NCBI GenBank assembly: GCA_028551475.1
Contig: CM052357.1
Location: 18,461,931 to 18,525,930, forward strand
Direction of reading: 5' to 3'
DNA length: 64,000 bases
Origin: Casuarina equisetifolia
Lineage: Eukaryota > Streptophyta > Magnoliopsida > Fagales > Casuarinaceae
The notes under the pieces are model-generated. The model was not told where the DNA came from. It worked only from the letters and a program-made list of their open reading frames with translations, and did not search any database. Position numbers and translations under genes: made by a program. Shown here piece after piece: positions 49,173 to 62,150 of this stretch (position 1 is its first letter; every line of letters begins with the position of its first letter).

Positions 49173-51025
49173 AGTTTGCTCGAATGGAGCATGATCTAAA
49201 GGGCTTACTAAGAGTCACTTTATTGGAAAGAACTATGATCTAGCTTCAAGACCAAATTGATGCTTTGAAAAGAGAAAGACTTGTTACTAGTGGAGTGAGG
49301 AATGTTCCTAATGGGGATATTTCTAAACTAAGGACATATGATGGGAAGTAGGATGCAATTGAAGTGGAAAATTTCTTATGAAACATGGAACACTACTTTG
49401 AAGTAGCTTAAATTAGTGATGAGTTAACTAAGGTAGGCACTACTTCATTTTATCTCACTTGTAACATTACAATGTGGTAGCATAAGAAACATCATGAGAA
49501 TGAGAAATGGGAGTGTATCATCCAAACATTTGAAGCATTTAAGATAGAATTGAAGAAAACGTTTCTCCCTTTGCATGTGAATAAAAGAGTCCACAAGGTA
49601 TTCAAGAGACTTGAGGCACATAATGACCTTGTAGGCATATGTGCAAGCTTTCTTAGATGCAATGTTGTATCTTAAGTGCTAGAAAAGACCTTGTTGTTCT
49701 TTTTTGAGAATGACCTTTACAATTGGGTGCAAGACAAGTTAAAGAAATACAATGTGATAAAGGTAAGTCCAACCATATTGATAATGAAGTTTTTGACAAA
49801 TTGTTGTTGGAGAAAATCCTTATTCAAGCCACCTACCTAAACTAGCACTTTAGGGAATGAAAGAGGGAGTCAATCACCATTCAACTACAATGGAGGTACT
49901 AGACAACCTTTCAATCATGATGGTGACAAGAGAAAAGGAAACCTTTCTTACTTTATTTATAAAGGTCCATATTATAAAAAAGATTATCTAAAAGGAGGAT
50001 CATTGAATGTTATAGAGCAAGAGCTAGTACATGAAGAGAATTCTATAGAGGATGGCTAAATAATAGCTCCATAAATGCTTAACTCCAAGAAAGGTAAGAC
50101 CTTTAGACCAATTGCAAGATCTTTAATGTATGTGGAACTTGTAGTTAATAACAAGGAAAGTAAAACTATAGTTGATTATGTTGTCACACATAATTTTATC
50201 ACACTTAGGGAAGCCAAGAAATTAAATCTTATGTCGAAGAAGGATGTTAGCACATTGAAGATGGTAAACAACACATGGTGGTTGATGTTTGGGATAGTTG
50301 ATGGCATGTTAGAAAATCTTTTCTACAATATAATCAAAGAAAGGTGTGCGGAAAGGTAAAAAAACTTACCTAGCCATATTGAAGGAACAAGAAGAGATCT
50401 TAAAGGAGGAAGATCATCCTTAAATGATTCATGATTACCTTAAGGAGATCAAGAATGAGATACTAATACAATGTCAAAACAATTACCTTTTAAGAAGGAA
50501 ATTAACCATGCAATAAAGTCAAGGCTAAGAACAAAGCTTCCAATGAGGGCTTTTTATAAAATATCCCTGCTTCAATTGGAAAAGCTCAGGAAACAACTAA
50601 AGAACTTGTTAGATGTTAGGTAAATCTAGCCATCAAAGGCCCATGAGGAGTTATAGTACTTTTCCAAGTGAAGAAGAAATGTGGATTGATGTGGCAATGC
50701 ATTGACTATTAAGGTGATTGTTAAAAACAAGTACCTTATTTCATTTGATAGTGGATTTGTTCAATAGGTTAGGCAAAAGGCCCATTGTTTTACCAAAGTG
50801 GAATTGAGATTAGGTATCACCAAGTTTGAATAGCTATTGGAGACAAGTTTAAGGCAATGTGCAAAATGAGATATGAAATTTTTAAGTGATTATTATGCCT
50901 TTAGATTTAACTAATGCTTTAACAATATTCTACTTGTTGATAAAAAACTTGCTCCATCCATGCCTAGACGAGTTCATTGTTATTTACTTGGATGACATTG
51001 TAGTATATAACAACTCATTAGAGGA

Positions 51026-52304
51026 TGATAACTCTATTTTTATAAAATTATTTTACATAGTTTTAGGTAATAAATAATGCAATGCTTATGAAAAATTATT
51101 TGAATGTACTTAAAGTTGTCTTGTTTTTATAGAATAAGTGGAAAAAAAGAACAAGCATTAAGAACTTTATGCTTATTATATGACAAAATGTGGTCAAAAT
51201 ATCAAGATCAAGAAAATCAAGATGGGTTTAGGCTTTATATGGTTATTATTTTTTTTTTTCTTATTGGGTTTTCTAAATGATTGTTATTAGATTTTTTTTT
51301 ATTGTTATAAGGTTTTCTAATAATTAGAAAACCTTATCATATTAGGAGTTCAAAGCCTGATTACATTAGGAATTCAAAACCTAATTGTTCTACATATCTA
51401 AAACCCACTTCTGCTAGAATAAGAGATAGGTTTAAACCTAAACCCTATTTAAAAGAAGAGAAGAGGCAAAAGAAAGGAGAAGGAAATTCAACACAAGTCA
51501 AGAGAAAGGCTAAAAATACAAGGTTTTCTTGAAAAGAAGACAAAAAAGGTAACAAACTTCTTGTTCTTGAATTCAAGATGCTTTCTTTATTTCATACTAT
51601 TGTTCTTTCTTATTATTTCTTTATGCTTAGTTTACTTTTATTAAAGACATGATGTAACCTAATTATGATGGTATGAATCTTATGATTGTTATGTTTTATA
51701 AGATATTTTACTTATGTAAAGTTGTATATTATTGTGTTTAATGCTTTTAAGTGATTAGCTATCACTTAAATGATTTGATTTGCATGTTTAAGACCTATAA
51801 GAGATGATATGCAATTGCTTCTTGTAATGTGTAACTATAAATTAAATATGGATAGACATATACTATATCATTTGTGTGGCTTTCGGTGTAAATTGGGAAT
51901 GTTCATAGATCCTAATATATTTAGTTTGTTTTAATTTACATATAGAGATATAGTGAATTAATGAACTAAGTAGGTTTGTTATACCTAAACATAGAATAGT
52001 AAATAAATTAGGAAGTTTCACCATCACATAGATATTATCCCTCTTACAAGCATAATTAATTAATATTAGTACCTAGTAGTTATGGTAAAATTGGATGATG
52101 TAACATGTTTTATGTATTTAGTTTTACTTAATTTAGTTGGTTAGTTTATTCCCTATCAATTTGGTTTGCAAGATAAATTCTAGGTTTTGTTCACCGTTAA
52201 TAATTTATTGGCTTGGTAATTATTAATCTCTGTAAGACAATATCTTATTTATCATTATATTACTTGTTCAATATATTCACTTGTATTTTAAATTTCACCA
52301 AATA
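51026..52304 (+). repeat. R1 family copy b: solo LTR with TSD GAGGA
   Basis: 1279 bp, starts TGATAACTCTATTTTTATAA, with perfect flanks gagga at 51021-51025 and 52305-52309. The Gypsy reading frame is restored by removing the element plus one duplication. TATA-like ccctatttaaaagaag lies near 51,440. Its orientation is opposite to R1a and R1c. Confidence 0.87.
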
Positions 52305-52481
52305 GAGGAACATGTTGAACACTTGAAAATATTGTTCAAGGTGTTATGAGAGAACAAGCTTTACTTAAAGAAGGAAAAATATTCTTTTGCATTATGGGAA
52401 TGTTCTTTCTTGGCCATGTTATCAAGCAAGGAACCCTATGAATGGATGGAGCCAAGGTGAAGGTGATTTAGGAGTGAAAAG

Positions 52482-54061
52482 TGTTCAATGTAATTCTACA
52501 TGCAAATATTCATGTTAAATAAGTAATATAATAATAAGTAAAAATATCATCCCACAGAGATTGGTGATTTTTAAGCTAACTAATTACTAATGATGAATAG
52601 TTTCTAGAGTTTATCTAACAAATCAAAATGGTAAAACATAGACTAAATAACTAAATTTAACTTAAACTTGATTATTGAAACATGCTACAGTATTTGATTT
52701 CACCTAATTACTAAATACGAATGTAGATTAATTATGTCTATAAGATTGATTTGACTTATGTAGTGGCAGAATTTTCTAATTTATTCATTATTCTATGTCT
52801 AGGTATAGCAAACCTACTTAGCTCATTAACTCACTATAGTGAACTCACATGTGAATTGAAATCAACTAAATGCAGTAAGATTTATGAATATTCTAGTTTA
52901 CACCTAAAGCCACTTAAATCACATAGTATATGTCTATTAATATTAATCTATAGTTACACATTACAAGAAGCAACTACATGTCATTTCGTATCGGTCTTTA
53001 ACATGCAAAATCAACTCATTTAAATGGTAGTTAATCATTTAAATGTATTAAGTTCAATAACATGTAGCTTTACATTCATAGAATATCTAAAAAAACACAA
53101 CAATCTTACATTCATATCATTATAATCAAGTTACAACATGGTTTTAACAATATAAACTAAAACATGCTATTTACAAACACAAGAATAATGCAAAAAATTA
53201 TGCAAAACATCTTAAGTTGAAAAACAACTAAGTTGTCACCAAACTTACTTAGTTGCACAATTTTTACATATTAGAGGGGGGGAAAGGAATTGGCGAAAAA
53301 GAGGGGGAGAAAACATGCTAAAATGCACTTTCATGCGTTGTTGCCATGCACCACCATATGTCACTACGTCCCCTCATTACTCTTCACAAAAAATGCTAGG
53401 AAAGGTAGATCAAGGTCTCTATAGTGCCTATTTGTAAAACAAATCACCCAAATATGTTGTAGAAATGCATATATTTGACAAAAAAGGCTTAGACGACATT
53501 CACCATTCTTTTTTGGAAACCATAAAAAACTGCCCCAAAAAGGCCAAAAATTTCACTATGAAGGCATATCTACTCCCCTTTCATTAAAATTACCCCAGAA
53601 CTTGCTAGAAAATGCTTTTGTGGTCACCAAAAATGGGTTTGGCCACTTCTCGCATGGGCCAATGGAGGAAATGAACGTAGATGGTGTTCTGGTATGTAGT
53701 CACACTGCCTTGTGCTAGTGTCTGTCTTCCCCACCGGCCTCTCTTTCTTTGTTGAATGCCTCCTCTCTTTGCTCTCTCCTTTGCATGATAATAGCCTTTT
53801 TCCTTTTTGTTTTTCTTTTCTTTTCCTCACATGGGTTCCATGTGCATACACTAGTTAGCCTTTAGTTTTTGTTCTTACTTATTTTCTTTCTTTTCTCTTA
53901 ATCTTTTTCATTATTTCTCTTATTTTTCACCTATTTTGGGCTTGTTGCATACAATGACAAAATATGCATAAATATAAATAATTACAACTATAATTTAATA
54001 AATATTATATTAGATATCACTTAAAAAAATCACAATAACTCTATAAAATATAGAATTATCA
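52482..54061 (-). repeat. R1 family copy c: solo LTR
   Basis: 1580 bp, ends homologous to R1a. Flanks aaaag (52477-52481) and agaaa (54062-54066) match at 3 of 5, differing only by G/A. It is the longest copy; about 53,280-53,960 is not obviously shared with R1a. It sits only 177 bp from R1b in the same reverse transcriptase. Confidence 0.8.
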
Positions 54062-56050
54062 AGAAACCTTTACAAAGGCTATGAAGTTTAGATATTTCCT
54101 TGGATTGGTGAACTATTATAGATGTTTTATTATCCAATATATGACAAGAGTAACAACTTTGACCAAGTTGTTGAAGAAAACAAATATGTGGACCGAGGAA
54201 TGCCAACACACTTTTGATGACTTAAAGGTTATAGTGTTGACGCTACTTGACTTCTATAAACTATTCGAGGTACATTTAGATGCTTCTAATTTTGCTATTC
54301 GGCATCCTATTTCCTTTAATATGCAAGTTGAATGAAACAAAGTGCAAGTACACCATGCAAGAGAAAGAAATGATGACTATTGTTCATTGCTTGAGAACAT
54401 GGTGTCATTACCACTTGACTTTTGATTTTTTGATCTAGACAAACAACATGATCACATATCATTTCCAAACTTAGAAGAAGTTGTCACTAAAGCAAGCAAG
54501 GTGGTAAGACTTCTAGCCTGAGTTTAGTTATATGATGAAATACAAACTGGGAAGGATAAACATTAATGTTAATCCAATAGGAAGGCTGAGTAGGCTACAT
54601 AAGTTTATTTGTAGGGGACATGATGCAATTGCTACAAGAAAGTATGTCCCACAATACCATGGCTAAAGAATTGGAGCAACTTTTGAGGGATGGTAAGACC
54701 AAGTAGTTTTAATTGGAAGATAAATTACTCTACACAAAGAAAAGACACTTATACATGCCTAAGTGGAAGAACCTCTTATGCAAGCTCATTAAGGAATGCC
54801 ATGATAATAAGTTAATAGCCATCTTGAGCAGCAGAGAACACTTCCCCTACTTGAAGGCTCATAGTTTTGGCCCAACATGAGGGATAAGTTGGAGTTATAT
54901 GTAAAAAGTTATCTTGTATGCTAGTAGGACAAATTGAAATAGAGGCCTCCTTATGGCTTCTTGAAGGTGTTACCTATTTTGAGTTAGTCATGGGAAGGCA
55001 TCTCTATGCCTTTATCATAGGATAACCAAAGGTTGAAGGTTGTAGTTGCATCTTGGTGGTTGTATACTAGTTAACAAAGTATGCAACATCCATATAGGTG
55101 CCTATCAATTTTCTAGCAAAAGTCACTACACAACTTTTCTTCAAGCATGTAGTGAAGTTCTAAGGGTTATGTAGTATCATTAATGATTGAGACTCATAGC
55201 TTTAGAGGCTGATTATGGAAAGAGTTTTGAATTGTTAGGTATGGAGTTTTTATTCTTTATAAGCTTTCATTCTTAGATAGATAGGCAAACGAAAAAGGTG
55301 AACAATTTAGTATACTTGTACTTGAGGCACTTTGTGAGTGCAAATTAGAAAGATTGGGTGAAGTTAATGGACATGGCTCAATTTTTATACAACCTTTAGA
55401 AAAGTGAATCAGTAAATGGAAGCCTATTTGGGGTGATGATGAGACAACTGTCATTGAATCCTCAAGCTCTTGCAACACAATACATTGATAAGAGTTATGG
55501 TGCATTTTTAACATGGTGAAATCTTGGTAGAAAATTATAAATGTGGTGAGATCATATTTAAATAAGGTTGTCAAGAGAATGAAGAAATAGGCTAACAAAA
55601 ATGGACAATAATTGACTACAATGTTAAAAAGCAAGTGATGGTGAAATTTCTCCCATATCCATATAAAACCTATTATCCCCTCCACAAAGGGTTAGTTTGC
55701 AAATTATAAGGAAATATTTAAATTAGTGGAGAAGGTTAGAAATGTTACCTATCAATTGGGCCTTCCAACCAACCTTAAGATACACCTAATGTTCCATGTA
55801 AGCATATTATGTGAAAGATGCTAGATGAAGTAGGCATTGAGGGCCTTTCCAATGATGATGACCTCTTTTAGGTGAGAGGTAGAAGTAATCCTAGTAGATT
55901 AGGTATTTCAAAAGAAAAGAGTTCATTTGGGACAAAAATTCATAATCAAATGGATGGAATTGCCTAAAAGTGAGGTAGTATGGGAGTTTGAGGAAGATCT
56001 TTGGCAATTTAAAAATCTTATCAACTATTACCTAGAGGTAATAAGGGAGT

Positions 56051-58330
56051 TACTATATTAAATGGGTGAGAATGTTTTAAACTAGCAATACATTCATTGA
56101 GATAGTTGTTTAAGCACAAGTTGAACTTTTGTGTTTTGGATTGGCAATATGAGCCGATGGATTGGTTGTTTGAGTACAATTCTAGACCATTTAGTTAACT
56201 AATTTTGGTTCACTATTGGGTCCTTGACAGGAAATAGAAAAGAAGCAATGCTGAGCGAAGGATGTGGGAAATTCTGTGTGTAATTGCTTGATGAGAAAAG
56301 GTTACGATGAGTCCTATTTATAATACAAAGATATGGACTAAGACAAGAAAGAATAATTACAAGAATAATTTCCCTATACAATGAGATCTATACCATAACT
56401 GGAATAACTCAAATATGGAAGTAATCGATACTAGGGCAACCATTAAAGATTCTAGGGACTTTCAACGTAGCATCCATGTGTGACTGTTTTGGGTCACCAA
56501 AGAAGGTAGGTTAAATTATTTTTTATTTCTTTGTTTTTCCTTTTCTATTTGGATAATGTATTTTCTATTAGTTAGTTAGGAAATAATCAAGCAATATGGA
56601 TATAAATTTTATTAAAATGTAAATCATACTAATTAATTCAATCAACATTAAAGTAAATAACACAACAAATTTTAAAGTGAATCAAGCTATTCCTTTCAAG
56701 CCTTACTTCACCTCATTTAGTAAATCACTAAAGAATGCCCTTTCTTTTAATATTCAAATCACAATACAATTTACAGAAATTTGGCAATCCAAGGATTACA
56801 ACAACAGATCAATGGGAGAGTAAACAAATCCTAAATCATAATATTGCACCTTAAATAATAAGTATAAATTTTGATCAGTGGTGCCGAAAAAAAAACTCAC
56901 AAATTTAAGCGAAAACCTAGTTCTTAGAACTCAAGTTAATGTAATAAAAGTATGAATTAATAAGCACATTGCATCAATAATAAGCTTACAAAATTAAGGT
57001 TTCCTTCAAAGATGAAGATGAGAAAGAAAATTGAGCACAATGTCATCTTTTTTATTTCTTCAACTCAAAGGTGGTGATTTCTCTCTATTCTTCCTTCTCT
57101 TTTTATAGGCTTCATTAGAATGATGACCATATCTCCATTTACTCTTTAGATTTCTATCTATTGGAACCCTATAGAGATAAATCATGACAAATAATCTTAA
57201 AGAGGAGAAAAAGTAGTGCTTACTCTTTTTTGGTGAGGAAAGGAAGGGTTAACTTTCCTTAAAGATATTTTGTTTCCCTTTAGAGACCTTTTGTAGAGCA
57301 TAATCTTTGACACCACCATTTTGGCAAATGAGTGTGAGTCTTGCAAGAATAACAGGGTAGGATTTGCAACTTTAGAGCTTCCATTGCACAAGAGAACTTT
57401 ATCCATTTCAAGAGATATAGTAGCTTAAATGGGTTGTACATGATTAGGCTTGGGTCACACAAGGTCTTTTTATGGATCAATGTTTAGATTGCATTCCACA
57501 TAGGCTTCCTTAGTTTGAGGGCCAAGTTATCTTACACATATTAGATTCTTGCTCCATTTCTTTTTCTATCTTTTGTATGGCCTACCCATAAGAAATTTTA
57601 TAATCAATATATTGCTAAAAACATTCTAAATAAAATCTAATCCAATTTCTTGTTGTATCATTAAAAACATTATATTTATTAGCCACCACTTAAGGTAATG
57701 CCTTAGTCTTTTTTTTTGTTTCCTTATATGATTTAATTTAATTTTCAAATGCAATTGCCCTATTTACTATGGGGATGTTATGATCTTGTTAGTTTCAAAT
57801 GTATTGTTATGCTTATACAATAAGACGATAGTTACAATTTGATTTTTCACATTATATTGTTCTCCTCAAATTGAACATCTTTGGTTTGGCAATTGAAATG
57901 TCCTAATTCAACATACTACGTTCAAATCCTTGTAATACACACACTCTTTGCCATGCTCTAAATATGTAATTGAATCCATATCCAACAAGCTATGAGGTAT
58001 GAACACCTATATAAAGGGATCCTCATTAATCACTCTACTTAACCATTATCTATGCATTCTTCCCATTCTCTCTAAAATACTCTAAAAAAAAAAAAAGATA
58101 AAGCAATTGGAAGGCATAAGCAATACATAATATTTGAAAATATAGACCTTACTTACTTTCTTGGATAACAATAGATAAAAAAAAGGGAAAGATCATACCT
58201 AAAAGTAGTTGCAAGGGGACAAAGGGGGAATGTTTGGGAAAACATCCTATGTAAGATACAAAAAAGCTATCCAACAACATTGCAATGGATGTGGGTAGCA
58301 ACCATATATATTTATTGAATGATGTAGTTT
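56051..58330. other. Gypsy 3' flank with probable 3' LTR piece; otherwise unassigned
   Basis: After the chromodomain-like end comes AT-rich sequence without recognised coding. At 57,995-58,083 it matches the 5' LTR segment (tatataaagg..., tctatgcattcttcccattctct), ending in an A-run. The sequence between 56,060 and 57,990 is too long for a plain LTR and probably contains another insertion whose ends I could not define. Confidence 0.4.
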
Positions 58331-58500
58331 ACAATGATGTACATCATTGTATGTACAAATGCCTAACCCTCTATGTAGTGTGCAAAACCTTTATATGTCT
58401 AATGGCTTAATGAATATGTTAGCTAATTGCTATGAAGTATAGGTATATTCAATACTACTGTGTTTTTGCGTGATTAGGTTCCCTAATGAAATGATGTCTT

Positions 58501-59889
58501 TGTTGGAAAAAGAGTATGTTCCATGAAAATGTGTTTTAATATGACAATATTTGTTAGTAAATATATATATTTCTTTCATATTTTAATTTATAAAATAAAA
58601 ATAAAGAAAGTATAAGGTATGCAAATTATAATATCAATTAATAATATTATAAAGTAGTTGGGTTCTTACATTTTTATATATTACTATCTTATCCAACTTG
58701 TAAAAAGAAACCTCTTAAGCAAGAAGAAAATATTGATTGCATAATGTTTTATACATATAAGGAAGATTGATGTTGGAATATTTTTGTAGGGAAAATGGAT
58801 TGAATAGAGGCAACCTAGCCTATGTGATTTGTAAGTCCAGTTCAAGGAAGAATGTCCAAATGAAGAAGCACGACTCATATGAGGAGTGCACGGCCCAAAT
58901 GAAGAAGTGGAACCTAAATAAGAAATGTGCGGCCTAAATGAAGAAGCATGATCTGGAAACCTACATGACCTAGCTTTTCTTAACTTGATTGAGAAAGCAA
59001 GCTTGGTTTCAAGAATTTGTCTTCTCTATAGCCAAAAAATGTAGCTTTAACGGGAAAAGAATTAGAAAAGTCAGAACAACTAAATTCTTGTAGAAAAGGT
59101 GTGATTTTGTGATGATTAAAAGTTAGAATAAAATCCCTAAACTTAGAATGATGGACAACCTTACTTTGTCAATGGGAAAGAAACTTTGCAATGTCAAGTT
59201 TGGCAAAAAACTTCAAATCAGCTATTCTCACTTCACTTTATTATAAAAGCTTTAATTGTACCATTCAAGTTCTCTACTTGTACGATTCTATAGAGAAAAG
59301 AAAAGAGATACAAGGTCATATTGAAGCTTTGAGATTTCTATGAAGATCTTTGATGAAACTCTTTATAAATTGTATTTTTTGTGATTATGCTTGTGTATAT
59401 TCTTGTTTATACGTTAATTAAGCTTTAATTACTATTGTGCATATAGACATGATTGTAAATATAAAACCCTAACTCCTCTTTATTTTGAAGGGTTTTGTGA
59501 TTATAACTTTAATTATCACTTTACATCTTTAAAAAGCTATTTATTTAGTGATACTCCTCACAAACTATACATCATTAGGGTTTTACTTTGTAAAATGTTA
59601 AGAAAGCCTTTGTTTGTAACCTTTTTGTGCTATAATCATTGAGAGAAAGGATTATAAAGAGAAGGAGAATGTTTTCTCTTAATAAGTGAGTAAAATGGAT
59701 TTCAATTGGTTAGATTGAAGAAGGAAAAGGGTAGATGTAGGTGTGAAGGCTAAACCACCATGGTAAAATCTATCTTTGTGTGTGTTGTCTAATTGATCCC
59801 TTTTGTCTTTATTTAGAAAGTGAGTTTATAGACTTAAAGCTTAAAAATCAATTCAACACCCCCTTCTTGGTTAGCTATTATACCTAATA
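58501..59889 (-). repeat. R2 family copy b: solo-LTR-like, inverted relative to copy a
   Basis: 1389 bp matching 14,278-15,727 end to end in reverse complement; minus-sense start TATTAGGTATAATAG, end CCAACA. Flanks gtctt (58496-58500) and gtttt (59890-59894) match at 4 of 5. It interrupts Copia RNase H between HSKTKHIKI and HHFIRE. An imperfect internal repeat of aaatgaagaagca-type units lies at about 58,855-58,960. Confidence 0.7.
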
Positions 59890-60465
59890 GTTTTATCTTT
59901 ATATGTTTGGTTTTGGAATGCTAAATAAGATTTTCTACGAGGTTAAAAACACTAGTGTTGTCACGCTTGATGGATGTAATTTGTCTTGGGATGTCATAGT
60001 CTTCTAGTTAAGATTGCATCCAAAGGATTTAGGAGCAACAACTATTAACATTAACATATTCTACCTCAGTGGTGGAAATTACAACATTTTGTTGCTTTTT
60101 AAAAGCCCATGAGACAAATATGCTACCTAAGAAATGGCATTTACCACTAGTACTCTTTTTATCAATGTAACAACCTACCTAATCTACATCACTATATGCA
60201 TGTAAAACAAGGTTTGGCTCTTTTGAAAACTATATGCCTAAAAATGGAGTATCTTTGAGATACCAAAATATTATTTTCACATGAACTAAATTTAACTTTT
60301 AAGATTAGATTGATATCATGCACACATAGATATTGAATAATATATCAAGACTTAATGTTATGAGATAAAGTAAGGAGTCAATCATGCTCCTATATAATTT
60401 GGCATCACATGGTTTCCCATTAAGGTCAATATCTAATTTAATAGATGGACTCATGAGAGTGGAAA

Positions 60466-60808
60466 TAAGTTTTTGGTAAAATCCTACATACAAGTGAACA
60501 TGTCAAATAAGTAATATAATGATAAAAAAAGTATCATCTCGTAAAGATTGGTGAACACTAAATTAACTAATTACTAATGATAAATAAATCTTAGAATTTA
60601 TCTAACAACTTAAAATGATATATAAAAGATTAACTAACTAAATTTAAGAAGACTTAACATAAGAAATATGTTAAAGTATCCAATTTCACCTTAACTACTA
60701 GATACAAATGTCATTATTTATACGTACAAGAGGGATAATACTCATGTGATATCAAAATTTCTTAATTTATTCACTATCCTAAATCTAGGTATAGCAAACC
60801 TACTCCTA
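60466..60808 (-). repeat. R1 family copy d: truncated
   Basis: Matches the first ~340 bases of R1a in plus order (catgtcaaataagtaatata through ggtatagcaaacctactcc) and then stops. Copia sequence lies on both sides, but a large part of pol is missing at this point, so a deletion probably removed the rest of the LTR together with pol. Confidence 0.7.
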
Positions 60809-61281
60809 TGTCTAGATTGCTGCTAGGTTTTTCTACTATTAAAGTTATGTTCTTACTACTACTAACCTTAACTTCCTCATTTTCTTTTTCTCCTCTTATA
60901 GGTGTCTACTCATATGGTTGTAATGATCCTAGCAACTTATTTAGGGACAACTTATCTAAGTCTTGAGCTTCTTTAATAACAATTTTCTTAGGATCCCATG
61001 ATTTAGGTAAGTAGCTAACTATTTTCTTAACTAATTATTTTTGTGTGACTTTCCTAAAAGCTTTAGGCTAGTGATGATATCGGTGAATCTACCAAACATT
61101 CCCTTTATGGTTTTAGTGGGTTTCATCGGGTTTCATCCTAAAAAATTCATAATCTTAAGTAAGCATTTGAATCTCAATGGCCTTTGCTTTCTTCATCCTC
61201 TCATAGGTAACTTCCAATTTATCCTATATTTCATTAGCTATGGTACAAGAGATACGATTATACTTTACTACAGATAATGTT

Positions 61282-62150
61282 TATTAGATATGGATTAACC
61301 CAATAAGGGGGGTTAGATTGGGTTAATATTATTTATTTAATTTTTTTTTTGATCTTGTAAATTAAACTCAATGCAAGAAGATAAAGAACATAGAAAGATT
61401 GTTCAGGTGGTTCAGCTAAATACTCAAGCCTACCTCCACCCCCTCTTACCAATAGTAAGAGAGCCCTATTACTAAAATATAAGAGTTACTCTTAATTTTA
61501 GTACACCTAAATTCTTTGTTTACCAAACACAAGGATTCAAAAGTTCACTTGATAATATAGTTAGTCAAACACGGCTTCACAGGCTTTACACTTTGATCTA
61601 CACATATCTTTATAAACAAGAACTTCACTCACCCTAGACCAGGCTCGATCTATCAACAAATGAATAGCTTTAACAAGTTAACTTCTCAAGTAAACAATAC
61701 AATCCAAATTATATTCAACATTTGATGAGAAGCAACAACTTTGAAAACAATTAGCACACAATCACTAGCCAAAATGATTCTATTAACTTCCTGCACAATA
61801 GAATCTTCTTAAGGACCAAAGGAACAATTTAGAGCATAAAATGATTCAATCAAGAGAAAATTTGCTGTAGAATTCAGTGACTTATTAAGCACAAAAATGT
61901 ACTTATAAACATATAGCAAGAAGCAACATAAACAAGTATATTATGTGAAGAAAGAATAATGTTGCTGAGAGCTTAAACCACACAATCTCAAATCAAAATG
62001 AAGTTACTGAATGCTTTGATTTAAAGAGTATAACTTTAAACAACTTTTCTTGCTTTTTACTCACTAAGGTTGGCTTACAGAAAAATATCTTACATATAAT
62101 CGTGTTGTTTTGCAAAGAAACCCTAGCACCTTTTAATATATGTTTCAAAA
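61282..62150 (+). repeat. R2-related repeat in Copia Gag (right end uncertain)
   Basis: Starts TATTAGATATGG followed by an ggggggttagattgggtt stretch that resembles the R2 start. It splits the Gag of the minus Copia. The right boundary could not be found; Gag homology resumes only at about 63,040. Confidence 0.4.

Larger units (their letters stand above)
45890..56050 (+). mobile_element. Gypsy chromovirus-type retrotransposon wreck with nested insertions
   Basis: Pol order is Ty3/Gypsy. Gag starts at about 46,000 (ALEEKIVVIRQKVEGL), is cut by a LINE (46,114-49,172) and resumes at 49,173. A protease-like block is at 50,075-50,300, where the catalytic DTG is replaced (IVDYVVTHNF). Reverse transcriptase includes LDEFIVIYLDDIVVY (ending 51,025), is cut by solo LTR R1b, resumes HVEHLKILFKVL (52,305), is cut by R1c, and resumes FRYFLGLVNYYRCF (54,090). 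RNase H and integrase remnants run to about 55,800, and a chromodomain-like FIIKWMELPKSE...DLWQF lies at 55,940-56,030. Stops and frameshifts are frequent; it is inactive. Confidence 0.85.

Noticed and set aside
50075..50359. Independent 94-aa gene
   Set aside because: Matches the Gypsy protease region and lies in order between Gag and reverse transcriptase.
58501..61282. R2b and the repeat at 61,282 as the LTR pair of the intervening Copia
   Set aside because: They are in opposite orientation and lie inside the Copia coding sequence, so they are later insertions, not its LTRs.
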